A stretch of 45,631 nucleotides of DNA from Paracoccus versutus (GTDB lineage Bacteria > Pseudomonadota > Alphaproteobacteria > Rhodobacterales > Rhodobacteraceae), in assembly GCF_000763885.1 (NCBI RefSeq), contig NZ_JRKO01000045.1, positions 1 to 45,631 on the forward strand, written 5' to 3'. Below are positions 23,911 through 32,732 of this stretch, piece by piece; the first letter of the stretch is position 1; the number at the start of each line of letters is the position of its first letter. The position numbers were made by a program, and so were the translations under genes. The notes under the pieces are model-generated. The model was given only the letters and a program-made list of their open reading frames with translations, made no database searches and was not told the DNA's origin.

Positions 23911-25305
23911 TCAATTCTCGCGGAAGGCGCGGGTGAAGTAATCCGTCAGGGGCTTGACCAAATAGGCCATCGGGCTGCGTTCGCCGGTCTGGACATAGAC
24001 CTCGACCGGCATGCCGGGCACCAGTTCCAGACCCTTCAGCTTTTCGGCCTCGGCGGCGGGGATCGTCACCTCGCCGCGGTAATAGGGCACATGCGTCGCC
24101 GGGTCGACCAACGTGTCGGGCGAGACGCGGCTGAGCATCCCGTCGATCTCGGGCGTGGTGCGCGAGGAGAAGGACGAGAAGCGCAGCACCACCTTTTGTC
24201 CGGCGTGGACCTCGTCGATGTTGATGGTGGCGATGCGGGCGGCAACCAGCAGCGGCCGGTCTTGCGGGATGATGAACAGGATCGGATCGGCCGGGCGGAT
24301 CACCGAGCGCGGGGTGGTGATCTGCAATTCCTGCACCACGCCCGAGACCGGGGCGCGGATGTCCAGCCTGGCGATGCGCTCGGCCAGCGCGCGGCGGCGC
24401 TCGGCCAGTTCCAGCTCGCGATAGCCCAGCTCACGCAGCTCGGTTTCGGCGGCTTCGCGGCGGGTCGCGGTCTTTTCCAGCCGCGACAGGTCGATTTCGG
24501 CCAGCTGCGTCACCGCGCGGGCGCGCGTCGCCGTCGCCTCGCCCAGAAGCCCGTCGAGCCGGGCGGCCTCGCGTTCCAGCGCCAGCACGCGCGGGGCCTG
24601 CGCCAGGCCCTTTTCCAGCAAGGACCGCTGGTCGCGCAATTCCTGGGCGATGAAGCCGCGCTGCTGCTCCAGCGCCTGGGTCTGCGCGTCCACGCCGCCG
24701 ATCTGCGCCTGCACCTGTTCGGATTGCTTGGCCAACTGGCCCAGCGATTGCTCCAGCGTGTCGAGCCGGGCCTGGAACAGGCTGGCCTGTCCCTCCATCA
24801 GCGCGGCGAGTTCGGGGCGGCTGGCGGCGGCCTCGACCAGCTCGGGCGGGAAGGCGATCTGCTTGCGGTCGGCACGCTCGGCCTCGAGCCGGCCGCGGCG
24901 GGCGAGGATCTCGAAATACTGCCCCTCGACGATGGCGAGTTCGGTGCCCAGAAGCGCGCCGTCCAGCCGGATCAGCGGCTGGCCGGCGGTCACGCTTTCG
25001 CCGTCGTGGATCAGGATCTCGGCCACGACCCCGCCATCGGGGTGCTGGACGACCTGGCGGCGCTGCTCGACCTCGACCTGGCCGGGCGCGACCACGGCGC
25101 CGGCGATGCGCGCGGTCCAGGACCAGAGCCCGAATCCGCCGACCAGCACCAGCATCGCCGCCAGGCCCAGGATGACCGGGCCACGCGCCGACCAGTCGGG
25201 GCGGCTGGACGGCGGTGGCGCCGGGGCCGGATGCGGGGCCAGCGCGGCGGTCGGCTGGGCGCGCAGATGCGGCGTGGCCTCGGCGGGCTGATTCGGATCG
25301 TTCAT
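23911..25305 (-). CDS. Type I secretion membrane fusion protein (HlyD/PrtE family)
   Basis: This 464-residue periplasmic adaptor joins an inner-membrane ABC exporter to a TolC-type outer-membrane channel. A proline/alanine-rich cytoplasmic N-terminus of about 40 residues precedes one membrane helix (VILGLAAMLVLVGGFGLWSW, about 44-63). A lipoyl-like half follows (GQVEVEQRRQVVQHPDGGVV), then a long coiled coil (about 140-290). The second lipoyl half (LDIRAPVSGVVQEL) and a beta-barrel domain ending near GERSPMAYLVKPL complete it. The ATG at 25305 overlaps the stop of the ABC gene (ATGA), so the two are translationally coupled. No TolC homologue and no intact substrate gene lie in the window. Confidence 0.9.
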   Translation of the reverse strand: MNDPNQPAEATPHLRAQPTAALAPHPAPAPPPSSRPDWSARGPVILGLAAMLVLVGGFGLWSWTARIAGAVVAPGQVEVEQRRQVVQHPDGGVVAEILIHDGESVTAGQPLIRLDGALLGTELAIVEGQYFEILARRGRLEAERADRKQIAFPPELVEAAASRPELAALMEGQASLFQARLDTLEQSLGQLAKQSEQVQAQIGGVDAQTQALEQQRGFIAQELRDQRSLLEKGLAQAPRVLALEREAARLDGLLGEATATRARAVTQLAEIDLSRLEKTATRREAAETELRELGYRELELAERRRALAERIARLDIRAPVSGVVQELQITTPRSVIRPADPILFIIPQDRPLLVAARIATINIDEVHAGQKVVLRFSSFSSRTTPEIDGMLSRVSPDTLVDPATHVPYYRGEVTIPAAEAEKLKGLELVPGMPVEVYVQTGERSPMAYLVKPLTDYFTRAFREN

Positions 25306-27044
25306 GTCACCCCTCCGCCGTGGCCCTGGGCACGGGCGATCTGCTCGGCGTTCTTGACCAGGGATTTCAGCACCTCGTCGCGCGGGCCGAAGGCGCGGCG
25401 CAGGCCCTGGTCCAGCACCAGCAGCAGATCGCATTCGGTGATCGCCGCCGGGCGATGCGCCATGATGATGACCGCGCCGCCGCGCGCCTTGATGGTGCGG
25501 ATGGCGAGGTTCAACGCCGTCGATCCCTCGTTGTCGAGGTTCGAGTTCGGCTCGTCCAGGACGAAGATCACCGGGTCGGCGTAAAGCGCGCGGGCCAGGC
25601 CGATGCGCTGGATCTGGCCGCCGGAAAGCTGTCCGCCGGCCTGGCTGACGCGGGTGTCGTAGCCCTGCGGCAGGTCCAGGATCATGCGATGCGCGGCGGC
25701 GGCCGTGGCTGCGGCGACGACGCGCTGCGGATCGGGCTGGGGCGAGAGGCGGGCGATGTTTTCCGCGATGGTGCCGTCGAACAGCGTGACCTGCTGCGGC
25801 AGATAGCCGATCAGCCGGCCAAGCGCGTCCGGGTCGTATTGGTCCAGCGTCGCGCCCCCGAGCCGGATCGAGCCCGAGGCGACGGGCCAGGCGGCGATCA
25901 GCGCCCGCGCCAGCGTGGTCTTGCCGGCGCCCGAGGGGCCGATCACCCCCAGCGCCTGGCCGGGGGCAAGGTCGAAGCTGACCCCGCGCAGCATCGCCGC
26001 CCCCTGGCCGGGGGGCACGACGGCCAGGTTGCGCACCTCGAGCCGGGCCTCGGGCCGCGGCAGGGGCGTGCGCTGCACGACAGGCGGGCGGCGCGAGAGC
26101 AGTTCGGCCAGCCGCTTCCAGCCGTCCTGGGCGCGCTGGACGATGGACCAGCCGCCCACCACCTGCTCGACCGGGGCCAGCGCCCGGCCCATCAGGATCG
26201 ACGAGGCGATCATGGCGCCCGGGGTCACCTCCTGGCGCAGCACCAGCCAGGCGCCGGCGGCCAGGAGCGCGCTTTGCAGAAACAGCCGGAAGGTGCGGGA
26301 GAAGACGGTGAAGCTGGTGGCGCGATCGCTGGCGCGCAGCGTCGCCTCGGTCGCCTTGTCGCGCGCCGCCTGCCAGCGCCGGAAGGCCGCCGCCCGCATG
26401 CCGAGCGAGCCGATCAGCTCGCCCTCGTCGCGGTAGAGGTCGGACATGCGCTCGGCCGACTGGCCGGCGATGCCCGCCTGCTGCAGCAGGTCGCGGCTGA
26501 GCCATTGGTTCAGCAGCGTCGCCGCGACCAGCACCGCCATGCCGGCCGTCGCTACCGCGCCCAGGATCGGGTGGAAGATGAAGACCGCCGCCAGGAAGAA
26601 CGGTGCCCAGGGCAGGTCGAACAGCGCCATCAGCACCGGCGAGGCGATCAGCCGCTGCACCGCCTCGAGATCGCGCATCCCGCCGCGCACCACCAGCTCC
26701 GAGCCGGCGGCCTGGCCGTCCTGCAAGGCGGCGGTGAAGACCCGCCCCTCCATCCGTTCCTGGAAGCGGGCGGCGATGCGGGACATGACGCGGTTGCGCG
26801 CCAGGTCGATCACCCCCATCAGCGCGAAGAGAAAGGCGACCAGCAGGAACAGCGCCGTCAGCGTCTCGACCGAGCGGCTGGCCAGGACGCGGTCATAGAC
26901 CTGCATCATGAACAGCGGCCCGGTCAGCATCAGCAGGTTCACCGCGAATGAGAACAGGCCGACCATGGCATAAAGCTGCCAGGCCAGGCCGCGCGCGGAT
27001 TTCAGCTCGCTTTGGCCGTCATGTCGCATCGGCGGCAAGGCCAT
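25302..27044 (-). CDS. Type I secretion ABC transporter (PrtD/HlyB-like, without peptidase domain)
   Basis: This 580-residue exporter subunit has an N-terminal membrane domain of about six helices (AMVGLFSFAVNLLMLTGPLF at the start, then ETLTALFLLVAFLFALMGVI). A nucleotide-binding domain follows from about residue 325. Walker A is GPSGAGKTT, the signature LSGGQIQRIGLARAL, Walker B VIFVLDEPNSNLD, and the H-loop IIMAHRPAAI. There is no N-terminal C39 peptidase domain, so the substrate probably keeps a C-terminal secretion signal, as RTX-type proteases and adhesins do. The ATG at 27044 follows AAGGAAGG. The gene is divergent from mlaA across 160 bases. Confidence 0.92.
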   Translation of the reverse strand: MALPPMRHDGQSELKSARGLAWQLYAMVGLFSFAVNLLMLTGPLFMMQVYDRVLASRSVETLTALFLLVAFLFALMGVIDLARNRVMSRIAARFQERMEGRVFTAALQDGQAAGSELVVRGGMRDLEAVQRLIASPVLMALFDLPWAPFFLAAVFIFHPILGAVATAGMAVLVAATLLNQWLSRDLLQQAGIAGQSAERMSDLYRDEGELIGSLGMRAAAFRRWQAARDKATEATLRASDRATSFTVFSRTFRLFLQSALLAAGAWLVLRQEVTPGAMIASSILMGRALAPVEQVVGGWSIVQRAQDGWKRLAELLSRRPPVVQRTPLPRPEARLEVRNLAVVPPGQGAAMLRGVSFDLAPGQALGVIGPSGAGKTTLARALIAAWPVASGSIRLGGATLDQYDPDALGRLIGYLPQQVTLFDGTIAENIARLSPQPDPQRVVAAATAAAAHRMILDLPQGYDTRVSQAGGQLSGGQIQRIGLARALYADPVIFVLDEPNSNLDNEGSTALNLAIRTIKARGGAVIIMAHRPAAITECDLLLVLDQGLRRAFGPRDEVLKSLVKNAEQIARAQGHGGGVT

Positions 27045-27204
27045 GCCGGTTCCTTCCTTGTCATCCTGACCGGGCTTGCCCGGAATCGCCCCAGCGCATA
27101 TCCCAAAGCGCAGCCGTGAAACAGTCCGCCGCCGCCCCGCCGTCTGCCCCGAGGCGAATCGCCGCTGGTCCGCCGAGTCTTAGCTTCAGAAGGTTATCAA
27201 AAGC

Positions 27205-27942
27205 TTGTCTGCATGGAACTTTTCCCTTCTCCTTGTCGCGACCGTGACGCTGGTGGCCTGTTCGGACCGCGACGGCGACGGCATCCAGGACCCCTATGAG
27301 CCGATGAACCGCAAGGTCCATGCCTTCAACCGCGGGCTGGATGCGCATGTTGTCAAGCCGTTGGGCACCGGCCTGTCGGGCGGCGAGGGTGGCGAGGGCG
27401 GCGGGATCGGCAGCCATGCCGTTGCGGGGCTTGGCAATTTCGGCGCGAACCTGGCGCAGCCGGGCAGGGTGGTGAACCACCTGCTGCAGGGCAGGCCGGG
27501 GCCGGCGGCGCGCAGCACCCTGCGCTTTCTGGTGAACACCACGGTCGGCATGGCGGGTTTCCTCGACCCCGCCGCCAGCGATTTCGCCCTGCCCGAGGAG
27601 GATACGGATTTCGGCCAGACGCTTGCCCGCTGGGGCGTCGGCGAGGGGCCCTATCTGGAACTGCCGCTGATCGGCCCCTCGACCGGGCGCGATGCGGTCG
27701 GCCGCGTCGTCGATTTGGCCATCGACCCGATGCGCGGCTGGCTCAACCGCGACCAATACCTGATCGGCATGGGGGCGCGGCTCGCCTCAAAAGCCGGTGA
27801 ACGGGGCCGTTTCGGCGATTCCGTCGATTCCATCCTGCATGAAAGCGCCGATAGTTATGCCCAGACGCGGCTGATCTGGTTGCAGCATCGCCGCCACGAA
27901 CTGGGCGAGGAAGGAGAACACATTGACCCTTATGCCGAATGA
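27205..27942 (+). CDS. mlaA: MlaA/VacJ-family outer-membrane lipoprotein
   Basis: This 245-residue lipoprotein belongs to the Mla system, which removes misplaced phospholipids from the outer leaflet of the outer membrane. A signal peptide ends in the lipobox LVAC (cysteine near residue 19). MlaA motifs follow: DPYEPMNRKVHAFNRGLD, RFLVNTTVGMAGFLDPA, DTDFGQTLARWGVGEGPYLE and LPLIGPSTGRDA. A glycine/glutamate-rich stretch (GLSGGEGGEGGGIGSHA, about 53-70) lies where relatives have a more ordinary loop. The start is a TTG at 27205, since no ATG fits the signal peptide. The gene overlaps mlaC by 20 bases. No MlaFED genes are in the window. Confidence 0.88.
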   Translation: MSAWNFSLLLVATVTLVACSDRDGDGIQDPYEPMNRKVHAFNRGLDAHVVKPLGTGLSGGEGGEGGGIGSHAVAGLGNFGANLAQPGRVVNHLLQGRPGPAARSTLRFLVNTTVGMAGFLDPAASDFALPEEDTDFGQTLARWGVGEGPYLELPLIGPSTGRDAVGRVVDLAIDPMRGWLNRDQYLIGMGARLASKAGERGRFGDSVDSILHESADSYAQTRLIWLQHRRHELGEEGEHIDPYAE

Positions 27943-28528
27943 CACCCGCCGCGGCTTCCTGGGCCTGGTCGGCGCGGGACTGGCCATCGCCGCCCGGCCC
28001 GCCTGGGCGCTCGACACCGGCGAGGCGCGGGCGCTGATCGAGAAATCCCTGGCCGAAGTCTATGCCGTCATCAACTCCGGCCAGCCCCCGGCGCAGATGT
28101 ATCGCGCCTTCGAGGCGATCTTCGCGCGCTATGCGGATGTCGAGATCATCGCCCGCTCGGCGCTGGGACCGGCGGCGCGCCAGGCGGGCGGGGCCGAGTT
28201 CGCCGCCTATCGCCAGGCGTTCCAGGGCTATATCGGCCGCAAATACGGCAAGCGCTTCCGCGAGTTCATCGACTCGAAGATCGAGGTGACGGGCGCCAAG
28301 CCGGTGAAATCCTTCTTTGCCGTGACCTCGGTCGCCTATCTCAAGGGGCGCAGCCCGATGGAGGTGGAGTGGCATGTCTCGGACAAGTCCGGGAAAAGCC
28401 GCTATTTCAACATCATCATCGAGGGGGTGAACATGCTCGCCTCGGAACGGGCCGAGATCGGGGCGATGCTGGCGCGGCGCAAGGGCGATCTGGCGGCGCT
28501 GACCGCCGACCTGCAACAGGCGGGCTGA
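27923..28528 (+). CDS. mlaC: MlaC/Ttg2D-family periplasmic phospholipid-binding protein
   Basis: This protein of about 200 residues carries phospholipid between MlaA at the outer membrane and the MlaFEDB complex at the inner membrane. The N-terminus has a twin-arginine export motif, TRRGFLGL, then a hydrophobic segment and an AWA-L cleavage site near residue 32. The mature part has the family pattern (ALIEKSLAEVYAVI, FAAYRQAFQGYIGRKYGKRF, WHVSDKSGKSRYFNIIIEGV). A TTG at 27923 lies 7 bases after AAGGAG; an ATG at 27932 is the alternative. Translation couples with mlaA, with which it overlaps by 20 bases. Confidence 0.88.
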   Translation: MTLMPNDTRRGFLGLVGAGLAIAARPAWALDTGEARALIEKSLAEVYAVINSGQPPAQMYRAFEAIFARYADVEIIARSALGPAARQAGGAEFAAYRQAFQGYIGRKYGKRFREFIDSKIEVTGAKPVKSFFAVTSVAYLKGRSPMEVEWHVSDKSGKSRYFNIIIEGVNMLASERAEIGAMLARRKGDLAALTADLQQAG

Positions 28529-28558
28529 GCCCCCGCCGCCCAGGATCATGAAAAAGCG

Positions 28559-28612
28559 CTTCTTCGTTCCTTAAATACTCGCTGCAACGGTGCAAACCCG
28601 CGCAAGCGCGGC
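28559..28612 (-). repeat. Intergenic repeat, probable diverged copy C
   Basis: Read on the minus strand, a small hairpin (CCGCGC-TT-GCGCGG, 28598-28611) is followed by GAGTATTTAAGGAACGAAG and AAG (28580-28559). The order, hairpin then G-rich/ATTT core then GAAGAA, matches copies A and B, but the core has several changes. It lies between mlaC and the PBP1A gene. It is a weaker match than the other two copies. Confidence 0.45.
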
Positions 28613-28644
28613 AGAAAGGGGCCAAACCCCATCCACCAAAGGAA

Positions 28645-28671
28645 AAGGCCGGTCCCCCAGGGGCCGGCCTT
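28645..28671 (-). terminator. Terminator of the PBP1A gene
   Basis: On the minus strand AAGGCCGGCCCC pairs with GGGGGACCGGCCTT (one bulged base) around a tiny loop, directly downstream of the PBP1A stop at 28676. The sequence TTTTCCTTT follows. This is a strong stem with a T-rich tail, so a Rho-independent terminator is likely. Confidence 0.7.
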
Positions 28672-28675
28672 CCTG

Positions 28676-31006
28676 CTATTGCTGATAGACCCCTTCGATG
28701 CCGCGCAACGCCTGGGTCAGCGCGTCGTCGGTGCCGGGCGGCGGCATCTCGGCCTCGGGGCCGCTGGTGACGGTCTCGGCCGGGAAGGTCGGCGGGCCGC
28801 CTGGCGTCTGCACGCCGGGGTCGGGCAGGGCGCGCCCGGCCTCGGCCGAGGGCTGGGCCTGGCCGCCTTGCGGCGAAGGCTGGCCAAGCGCCTCGGAAAG
28901 CGCCGCGGCCAGCGGATCGGCCGCGCCCTCGCCGCCGGTGCTGACCACCTGCGGCACGGCGCTGTCGGGATCGAAGGCGAAATTGCCCAGGGGCTCGACC
29001 GGCAGGCCCTCGTGGATCTCGGTCATCACCGCCTGCCAGATCTCGGCCGGCAGCCCGCCGCCGGTCACGCCCTTCAGCGGCGTGTTGTCGTCATAGCCCA
29101 TCCAGACCCCGGTCACATATTGGCCGGTGAAGCCGATGAACCAGGCGTCGCGATAGCTCGAGGTGGTGCCGGTCTTGCCCGCCGCCGGACGGCCGGGCAG
29201 CCTGGCGCGGGTGCCGGTGCCGCGCTCGATCACCTGCTGCATCATGCCGATCAGCTCGCGCGACGCCTTTTGCGAGATCACGCGCTGGCCCATGCCGCCG
29301 ACCTGGCCGATCAGCGCCTGGTCGTCGCCCTTGATGCGCAGCTCGACCAGGCCATAGGGGCTGACGGCGGTGCCGCCGTTGCGGATGCCGGCATAGGCGC
29401 CGGTCATCGCCAGCAGCGTCGATTCCGACACGCCGAGCCCCAGCGAGGGGCCGCTGGCCAGGTCGCTGGCAAAGCCGAAATCCTGCGCCACGCGGCGCAC
29501 GGCATCGCGGCCGGCGATTTCCTGCAGGCGAATGGTGGCGGTGTTCAGCGACTGCGACAGGGCGCGGGTCAGCGTCACCTCGCCCGAATAGCGGCGGGTG
29601 TAGTTCTGCGGCGACCACGGCCCCGAGCCGCGCACGTTGATGGTCAGCGGCGCGTCCAGCACCGTGTCGTTCGGGCTGTAGCCCTGGTCCAGCGCGGCGG
29701 CATAGACGAAGGGCTTGAAGCTGGAGCCGGTCTGCCGCTTGGCCTGGGTCGCGCGGTTGAAGGTGCCGGTCGCGGTATTGTCGCGCCCGCCGATCATGGC
29801 GCGCACCGCGCCGTCGGGCGACATGACCACCACGGCCGCCTGCGCCTTGGAACCCTCGGCGACCTTTTCGTCGAAGATGCGCTTCAGCGCACGCTCGGCG
29901 GCGCGCTGCACGCGCTGGTCGAAGGTGGTGGTGATGGTGACGTCCTCGGTCGTCTCGCTGGTCAGGAAGCCGGGGCCGGATTCCATCACCCAATCGGCGA
30001 AATAGCCGCCGGCCCGCGCCGCCGCCGCCTTGGACAGCACCGCCGGCTGCGCCTTGGCCTCGGCGAATTGCTTGTCGTCCAGATAGCCCTGGTCGTGCAT
30101 CAGCCCCAGGATCACCGTGGCCCGGTCCTGCGCGCGTTGCAGGTTCGAGGTCGGCGCGAAATAGCTGGGCGCCTTGAGCAGGCCGGCCAGCATCGCCGCC
30201 TCGGCCGCGTTCACCTCGGCCGCCGACTTGTCGAAATAGCGCTGCGCCGCCGCCTCGAAGCCGCGCGCCCCCGCCCCCAGATACGAGCGGTTCATGTAGA
30301 TGTTCAGGATGTCCTGCTTGGAGTATTTGAACTCCATCGCCAGCGCATAGGGCACTTCCTTGACCTTGCGCCAGATCGAGGACTTGCGGCATTCCGCCTC
30401 GAAATCGGCCTCGGACTTCCAGCGGATCGGGTCGAAGGTCTCGCCCAGGCACAGAAGCTTGGCGACCTGCTGGGTGATGGTCGAGCCGCCGTTGCCCTCC
30501 AGCGGGCCGCGGCCGGCGGCCATGTTGATCTTGATGGCGCTGGCGATGCCCTGCGGGTCCACGCCCGGATGGCGATAGAATCGCTTGTCCTCGGTCGCGA
30601 CCACCGCGTCCTTCAGCACCGGGGCGATCTTGTCGGCGCTGACCATGCCGAAAGTTTCGCCACGCCAGGCGAAGACCCGGCCCTCGGTATCCTGCATGGT
30701 GACGGAACCGCGGGCACGGCCGTCGAAAAGCGCCGCAGGTTCGGGCAGCGTGGTGTAGAAATAGAAGCTGGCGGCCAGCAGAATCAGCGCCACCGTCAGC
30801 CCCAGCCGCCAGAGCGAACCCCAGACCACCCGCCACACCAGCGCGATGATTCCCGCGATTCCCCGCGTCACCACATTGCCGCCGCGCTGCCGCCTGGGCG
30901 GCTTGCCAGGGGACGATCCGCCGGTTCGTTTCTGCGCTTTCTGAGGGGCTTGGTCGAAATTGCGCTTGTCCGCGACAATGCGGCCCTTGCCGGTCGGTTT
31001 CTTCAT
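28676..31006 (-). CDS. mrcA: Penicillin-binding protein 1A (bifunctional peptidoglycan synthase)
   Basis: This 776-residue inner-membrane enzyme polymerises glycan strands and crosslinks peptides. A basic cytoplasmic N-terminus precedes one membrane helix (LGLTVALILLAASFYFYTTL, about 68-87). The transglycosylase domain (about 100-280) has VVATEDKRFYRHPGVDPQGI with its catalytic glutamate, GGSTITQQVAKL, and MNRSYLGAGARG. The transpeptidase domain has the serine motif TGSSFKPFVYA, SQSLNTATIRLQ, and AGKTGTTSSYRDAWFIG. A proline/glycine/glutamine-rich tail of about 90 residues follows. The ATG at 31006 starts MKKPTGKGRIVADK; earlier frames run into unrelated sequence. All catalytic motifs are intact. 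Confidence 0.95.
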   Translation of the reverse strand: MKKPTGKGRIVADKRNFDQAPQKAQKRTGGSSPGKPPRRQRGGNVVTRGIAGIIALVWRVVWGSLWRLGLTVALILLAASFYFYTTLPEPAALFDGRARGSVTMQDTEGRVFAWRGETFGMVSADKIAPVLKDAVVATEDKRFYRHPGVDPQGIASAIKINMAAGRGPLEGNGGSTITQQVAKLLCLGETFDPIRWKSEADFEAECRKSSIWRKVKEVPYALAMEFKYSKQDILNIYMNRSYLGAGARGFEAAAQRYFDKSAAEVNAAEAAMLAGLLKAPSYFAPTSNLQRAQDRATVILGLMHDQGYLDDKQFAEAKAQPAVLSKAAAARAGGYFADWVMESGPGFLTSETTEDVTITTTFDQRVQRAAERALKRIFDEKVAEGSKAQAAVVVMSPDGAVRAMIGGRDNTATGTFNRATQAKRQTGSSFKPFVYAAALDQGYSPNDTVLDAPLTINVRGSGPWSPQNYTRRYSGEVTLTRALSQSLNTATIRLQEIAGRDAVRRVAQDFGFASDLASGPSLGLGVSESTLLAMTGAYAGIRNGGTAVSPYGLVELRIKGDDQALIGQVGGMGQRVISQKASRELIGMMQQVIERGTGTRARLPGRPAAGKTGTTSSYRDAWFIGFTGQYVTGVWMGYDDNTPLKGVTGGGLPAEIWQAVMTEIHEGLPVEPLGNFAFDPDSAVPQVVSTGGEGAADPLAAALSEALGQPSPQGGQAQPSAEAGRALPDPGVQTPGGPPTFPAETVTSGPEAEMPPPGTDDALTQALRGIEGVYQQ

Positions 31007-31175
31007 GCCTGCTTTCCTGCCCGGCCGATTGCTCCGGCCCGTTGGCGCGCAACATACATCAAAGCCAAGGGCTTGAGAACCGAGATGACCTATCAGTGAA
31101 CTGCCGCCTCCGGCCGCAAAACCCGGCATTCCTGCCCCAAATTCAGGCAGGCGAGGGGCGGGATGGGCCGAAAGC

Positions 31176-31192
31176 TGCACAAACCTTGTGCC
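31176..31192 (+). promoter_or_regulatory. NtrC-like binding site upstream of amtB
   Basis: TGCAC, seven bases, then GTGCC (31176-31192) closely matches the NtrC consensus TGCAC-N7-GTGCA. The inner dyad GCACAA-ACC-TTGTGC is perfect. It lies about 71-87 bases before the amtB start codon, a suitable place for an NtrC activator site. Ammonium transporter genes are classical NtrC targets under nitrogen limitation. I do not see a clear sigma-54 promoter; in Rhodobacter capsulatus NtrC works with the housekeeping sigma factor. Confidence 0.6.
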
Positions 31193-31262
31193 TGGGCGGG
31201 GCCGGCGGGTTTCCTGACCGGGACATGGAACTGCTGCAACGCAGAAAGAAGGTGCAGGAAAC

Positions 31263-32711
31263 ATGATGAGACCAACCGCGATCAAACCCATGATCCCGGC
31301 GCTCGCCCTCCCGCTGATCGGGCTGGCGGTGCCGGCCCTGGCGCAGGATGCCGAGGCCCCGGCGGCGACCGTCGAAGCCGTCGTCGAGACCCTGGCGCCC
31401 ATCGTCGACAAGGGCGACACCACCTGGATGATGATTTCGGCCATCCTGGTCATGGCCATGTCCATTCCGGGGCTGGCGCTGTTCTATGGCGGGCTGGTGC
31501 GCGCCAAGAACATGCTGTCGGTGCTGATGCAGGTCTTTACCGTCTTCTGCATCATGTCGATCCTGTGGGTCTGCTTCGGCTATTCGCTGGCCTTCACCGG
31601 CGCCGGCTCGGCCGAGGAGGCGACCTGGCTGACCCCGTTCATCGGCGGCTTCTCCAAGGCGTTCCTGGCCGGCGTCGACACCTCGTCCCTGGCCGAGACC
31701 TTCACGACGAACGTCTATGTGCCGGAATATGTCTTCATCATCTTCCAGATGGCCTTCGCCTGCATCGCGCCGGCGCTGATCGTCGGCGCCACGGTCGAGC
31801 GGATGAAATTCGCGGCCATGCTGGCCTTCGTGGTGATTTGGTTCTTCTTCTCCTACCTGCCGATGGCCCATATGGTCTGGTGGTGGGGCGGCCCCTCGGC
31901 CTTCGACGCGCCCGGCGGCTTCCTCTTCGGCCATGGCGACCTGGACTTCGCGGGCGGCACGGTCATCCACATCAACGCCGGCGTCGCCGGCCTGGTCGCC
32001 GCGCTGGTCGTCGGCCCGCGGCTGGGCTACGGCAAGGAGCTGATGGCGCCGCACAACCTGCCCTTCACCTTCCTGGGCGGCTGCCTGCTGTGGATCGGCT
32101 GGTTCGGCTTCAACGCCGGCTCGAACATGGAGGCCACCGGCACCGCCGCCATGGCGATCCTGAACACCACCGTCGCCACCGCCGCCGCCGCGCTGGCCTG
32201 GGCCTTTGGCGAATGGCTGCTGCGCGGCCATCCCTCGCTGCTGGGCGGGGTCTCGGGCGCCATCGCCGGCCTGGTCGGCATCACGCCCGCCGCCGGTTTC
32301 GTCGGCCCCATGGGCGCCATCGTCATCGGCCTGGCCGCGGGCTTCCTGTGCATGTGGTTCGTCATCAGCCTGAAGGCCAAGCTGGGCGTGGACGAAAGCC
32401 TGGACGTGTTCGGCATCCACGGTGTGGGCGGCATCGTCGGCGCCATCCTGACCGGCGTCTTCGCCGCGCCCTCGCTGGGCGGCTCGGGCATCTACGACTA
32501 TGCGACGGAATCGGTCTCCGCCAGCTATGACATCGCCAGCCAGGTGATGACCCAGACGCTGGGCGTGATCGTGGCGGTGGTCTGGTCGGCCGTGGTCTCG
32601 TTCATCGCGCTGATGATCGTCAAGGCGGTGATCGGCCTGCGCGTCTCGGGCAATGACGAGCGGCAGGGCCTGGACGTCACCACCCATGGCGAGAACGCCT
32701 ATAACAACTGA
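31263..32711 (+). CDS. amtB: Ammonium transporter AmtB
   Basis: This 482-residue inner-membrane ammonium channel starts with a cleavable signal segment (PMIPALALPLIGLAVPALAQ) and has about 11 membrane helices. The twin pore histidines are in LPMAHMVWWWGG and FGIHGVGGIVG. Amt signatures include LFYGGLVRAKNMLSV, GGTVIHINAGVAGLVAAL and GWFGFNAGSNM. A cytoplasmic C-terminal tail (GLRVSGNDERQGLDVTTHGE) would meet a PII protein. glnK is usually next to amtB but is absent here. An NtrC-like site lies upstream. AGAAGG precedes the start; a second ATG at 31266 is equally possible. Confidence 0.95.
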   Translation: MMRPTAIKPMIPALALPLIGLAVPALAQDAEAPAATVEAVVETLAPIVDKGDTTWMMISAILVMAMSIPGLALFYGGLVRAKNMLSVLMQVFTVFCIMSILWVCFGYSLAFTGAGSAEEATWLTPFIGGFSKAFLAGVDTSSLAETFTTNVYVPEYVFIIFQMAFACIAPALIVGATVERMKFAAMLAFVVIWFFFSYLPMAHMVWWWGGPSAFDAPGGFLFGHGDLDFAGGTVIHINAGVAGLVAALVVGPRLGYGKELMAPHNLPFTFLGGCLLWIGWFGFNAGSNMEATGTAAMAILNTTVATAAAALAWAFGEWLLRGHPSLLGGVSGAIAGLVGITPAAGFVGPMGAIVIGLAAGFLCMWFVISLKAKLGVDESLDVFGIHGVGGIVGAILTGVFAAPSLGGSGIYDYATESVSASYDIASQVMTQTLGVIVAVVWSAVVSFIALMIVKAVIGLRVSGNDERQGLDVTTHGENAYNN

Positions 32712-32732
32712 GGCAGCGCTTCAGGCAAAGGA

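Noticed and set aside
24091..26951. Two long plus-strand frames opposite the type I secretion genes
   Set aside because: Their arginine/glutamine/glycine-rich composition and lack of domains mark them as shadows.
28679..31099. 806-codon plus-strand frame opposite PBP1A
   Set aside because: It is an antisense shadow; PBP1A on the minus strand has all catalytic motifs.
31143..32687. 514-codon minus-strand frame opposite amtB
   Set aside because: It is a shadow of the AmtB helices, rich in H, D, G and Q.
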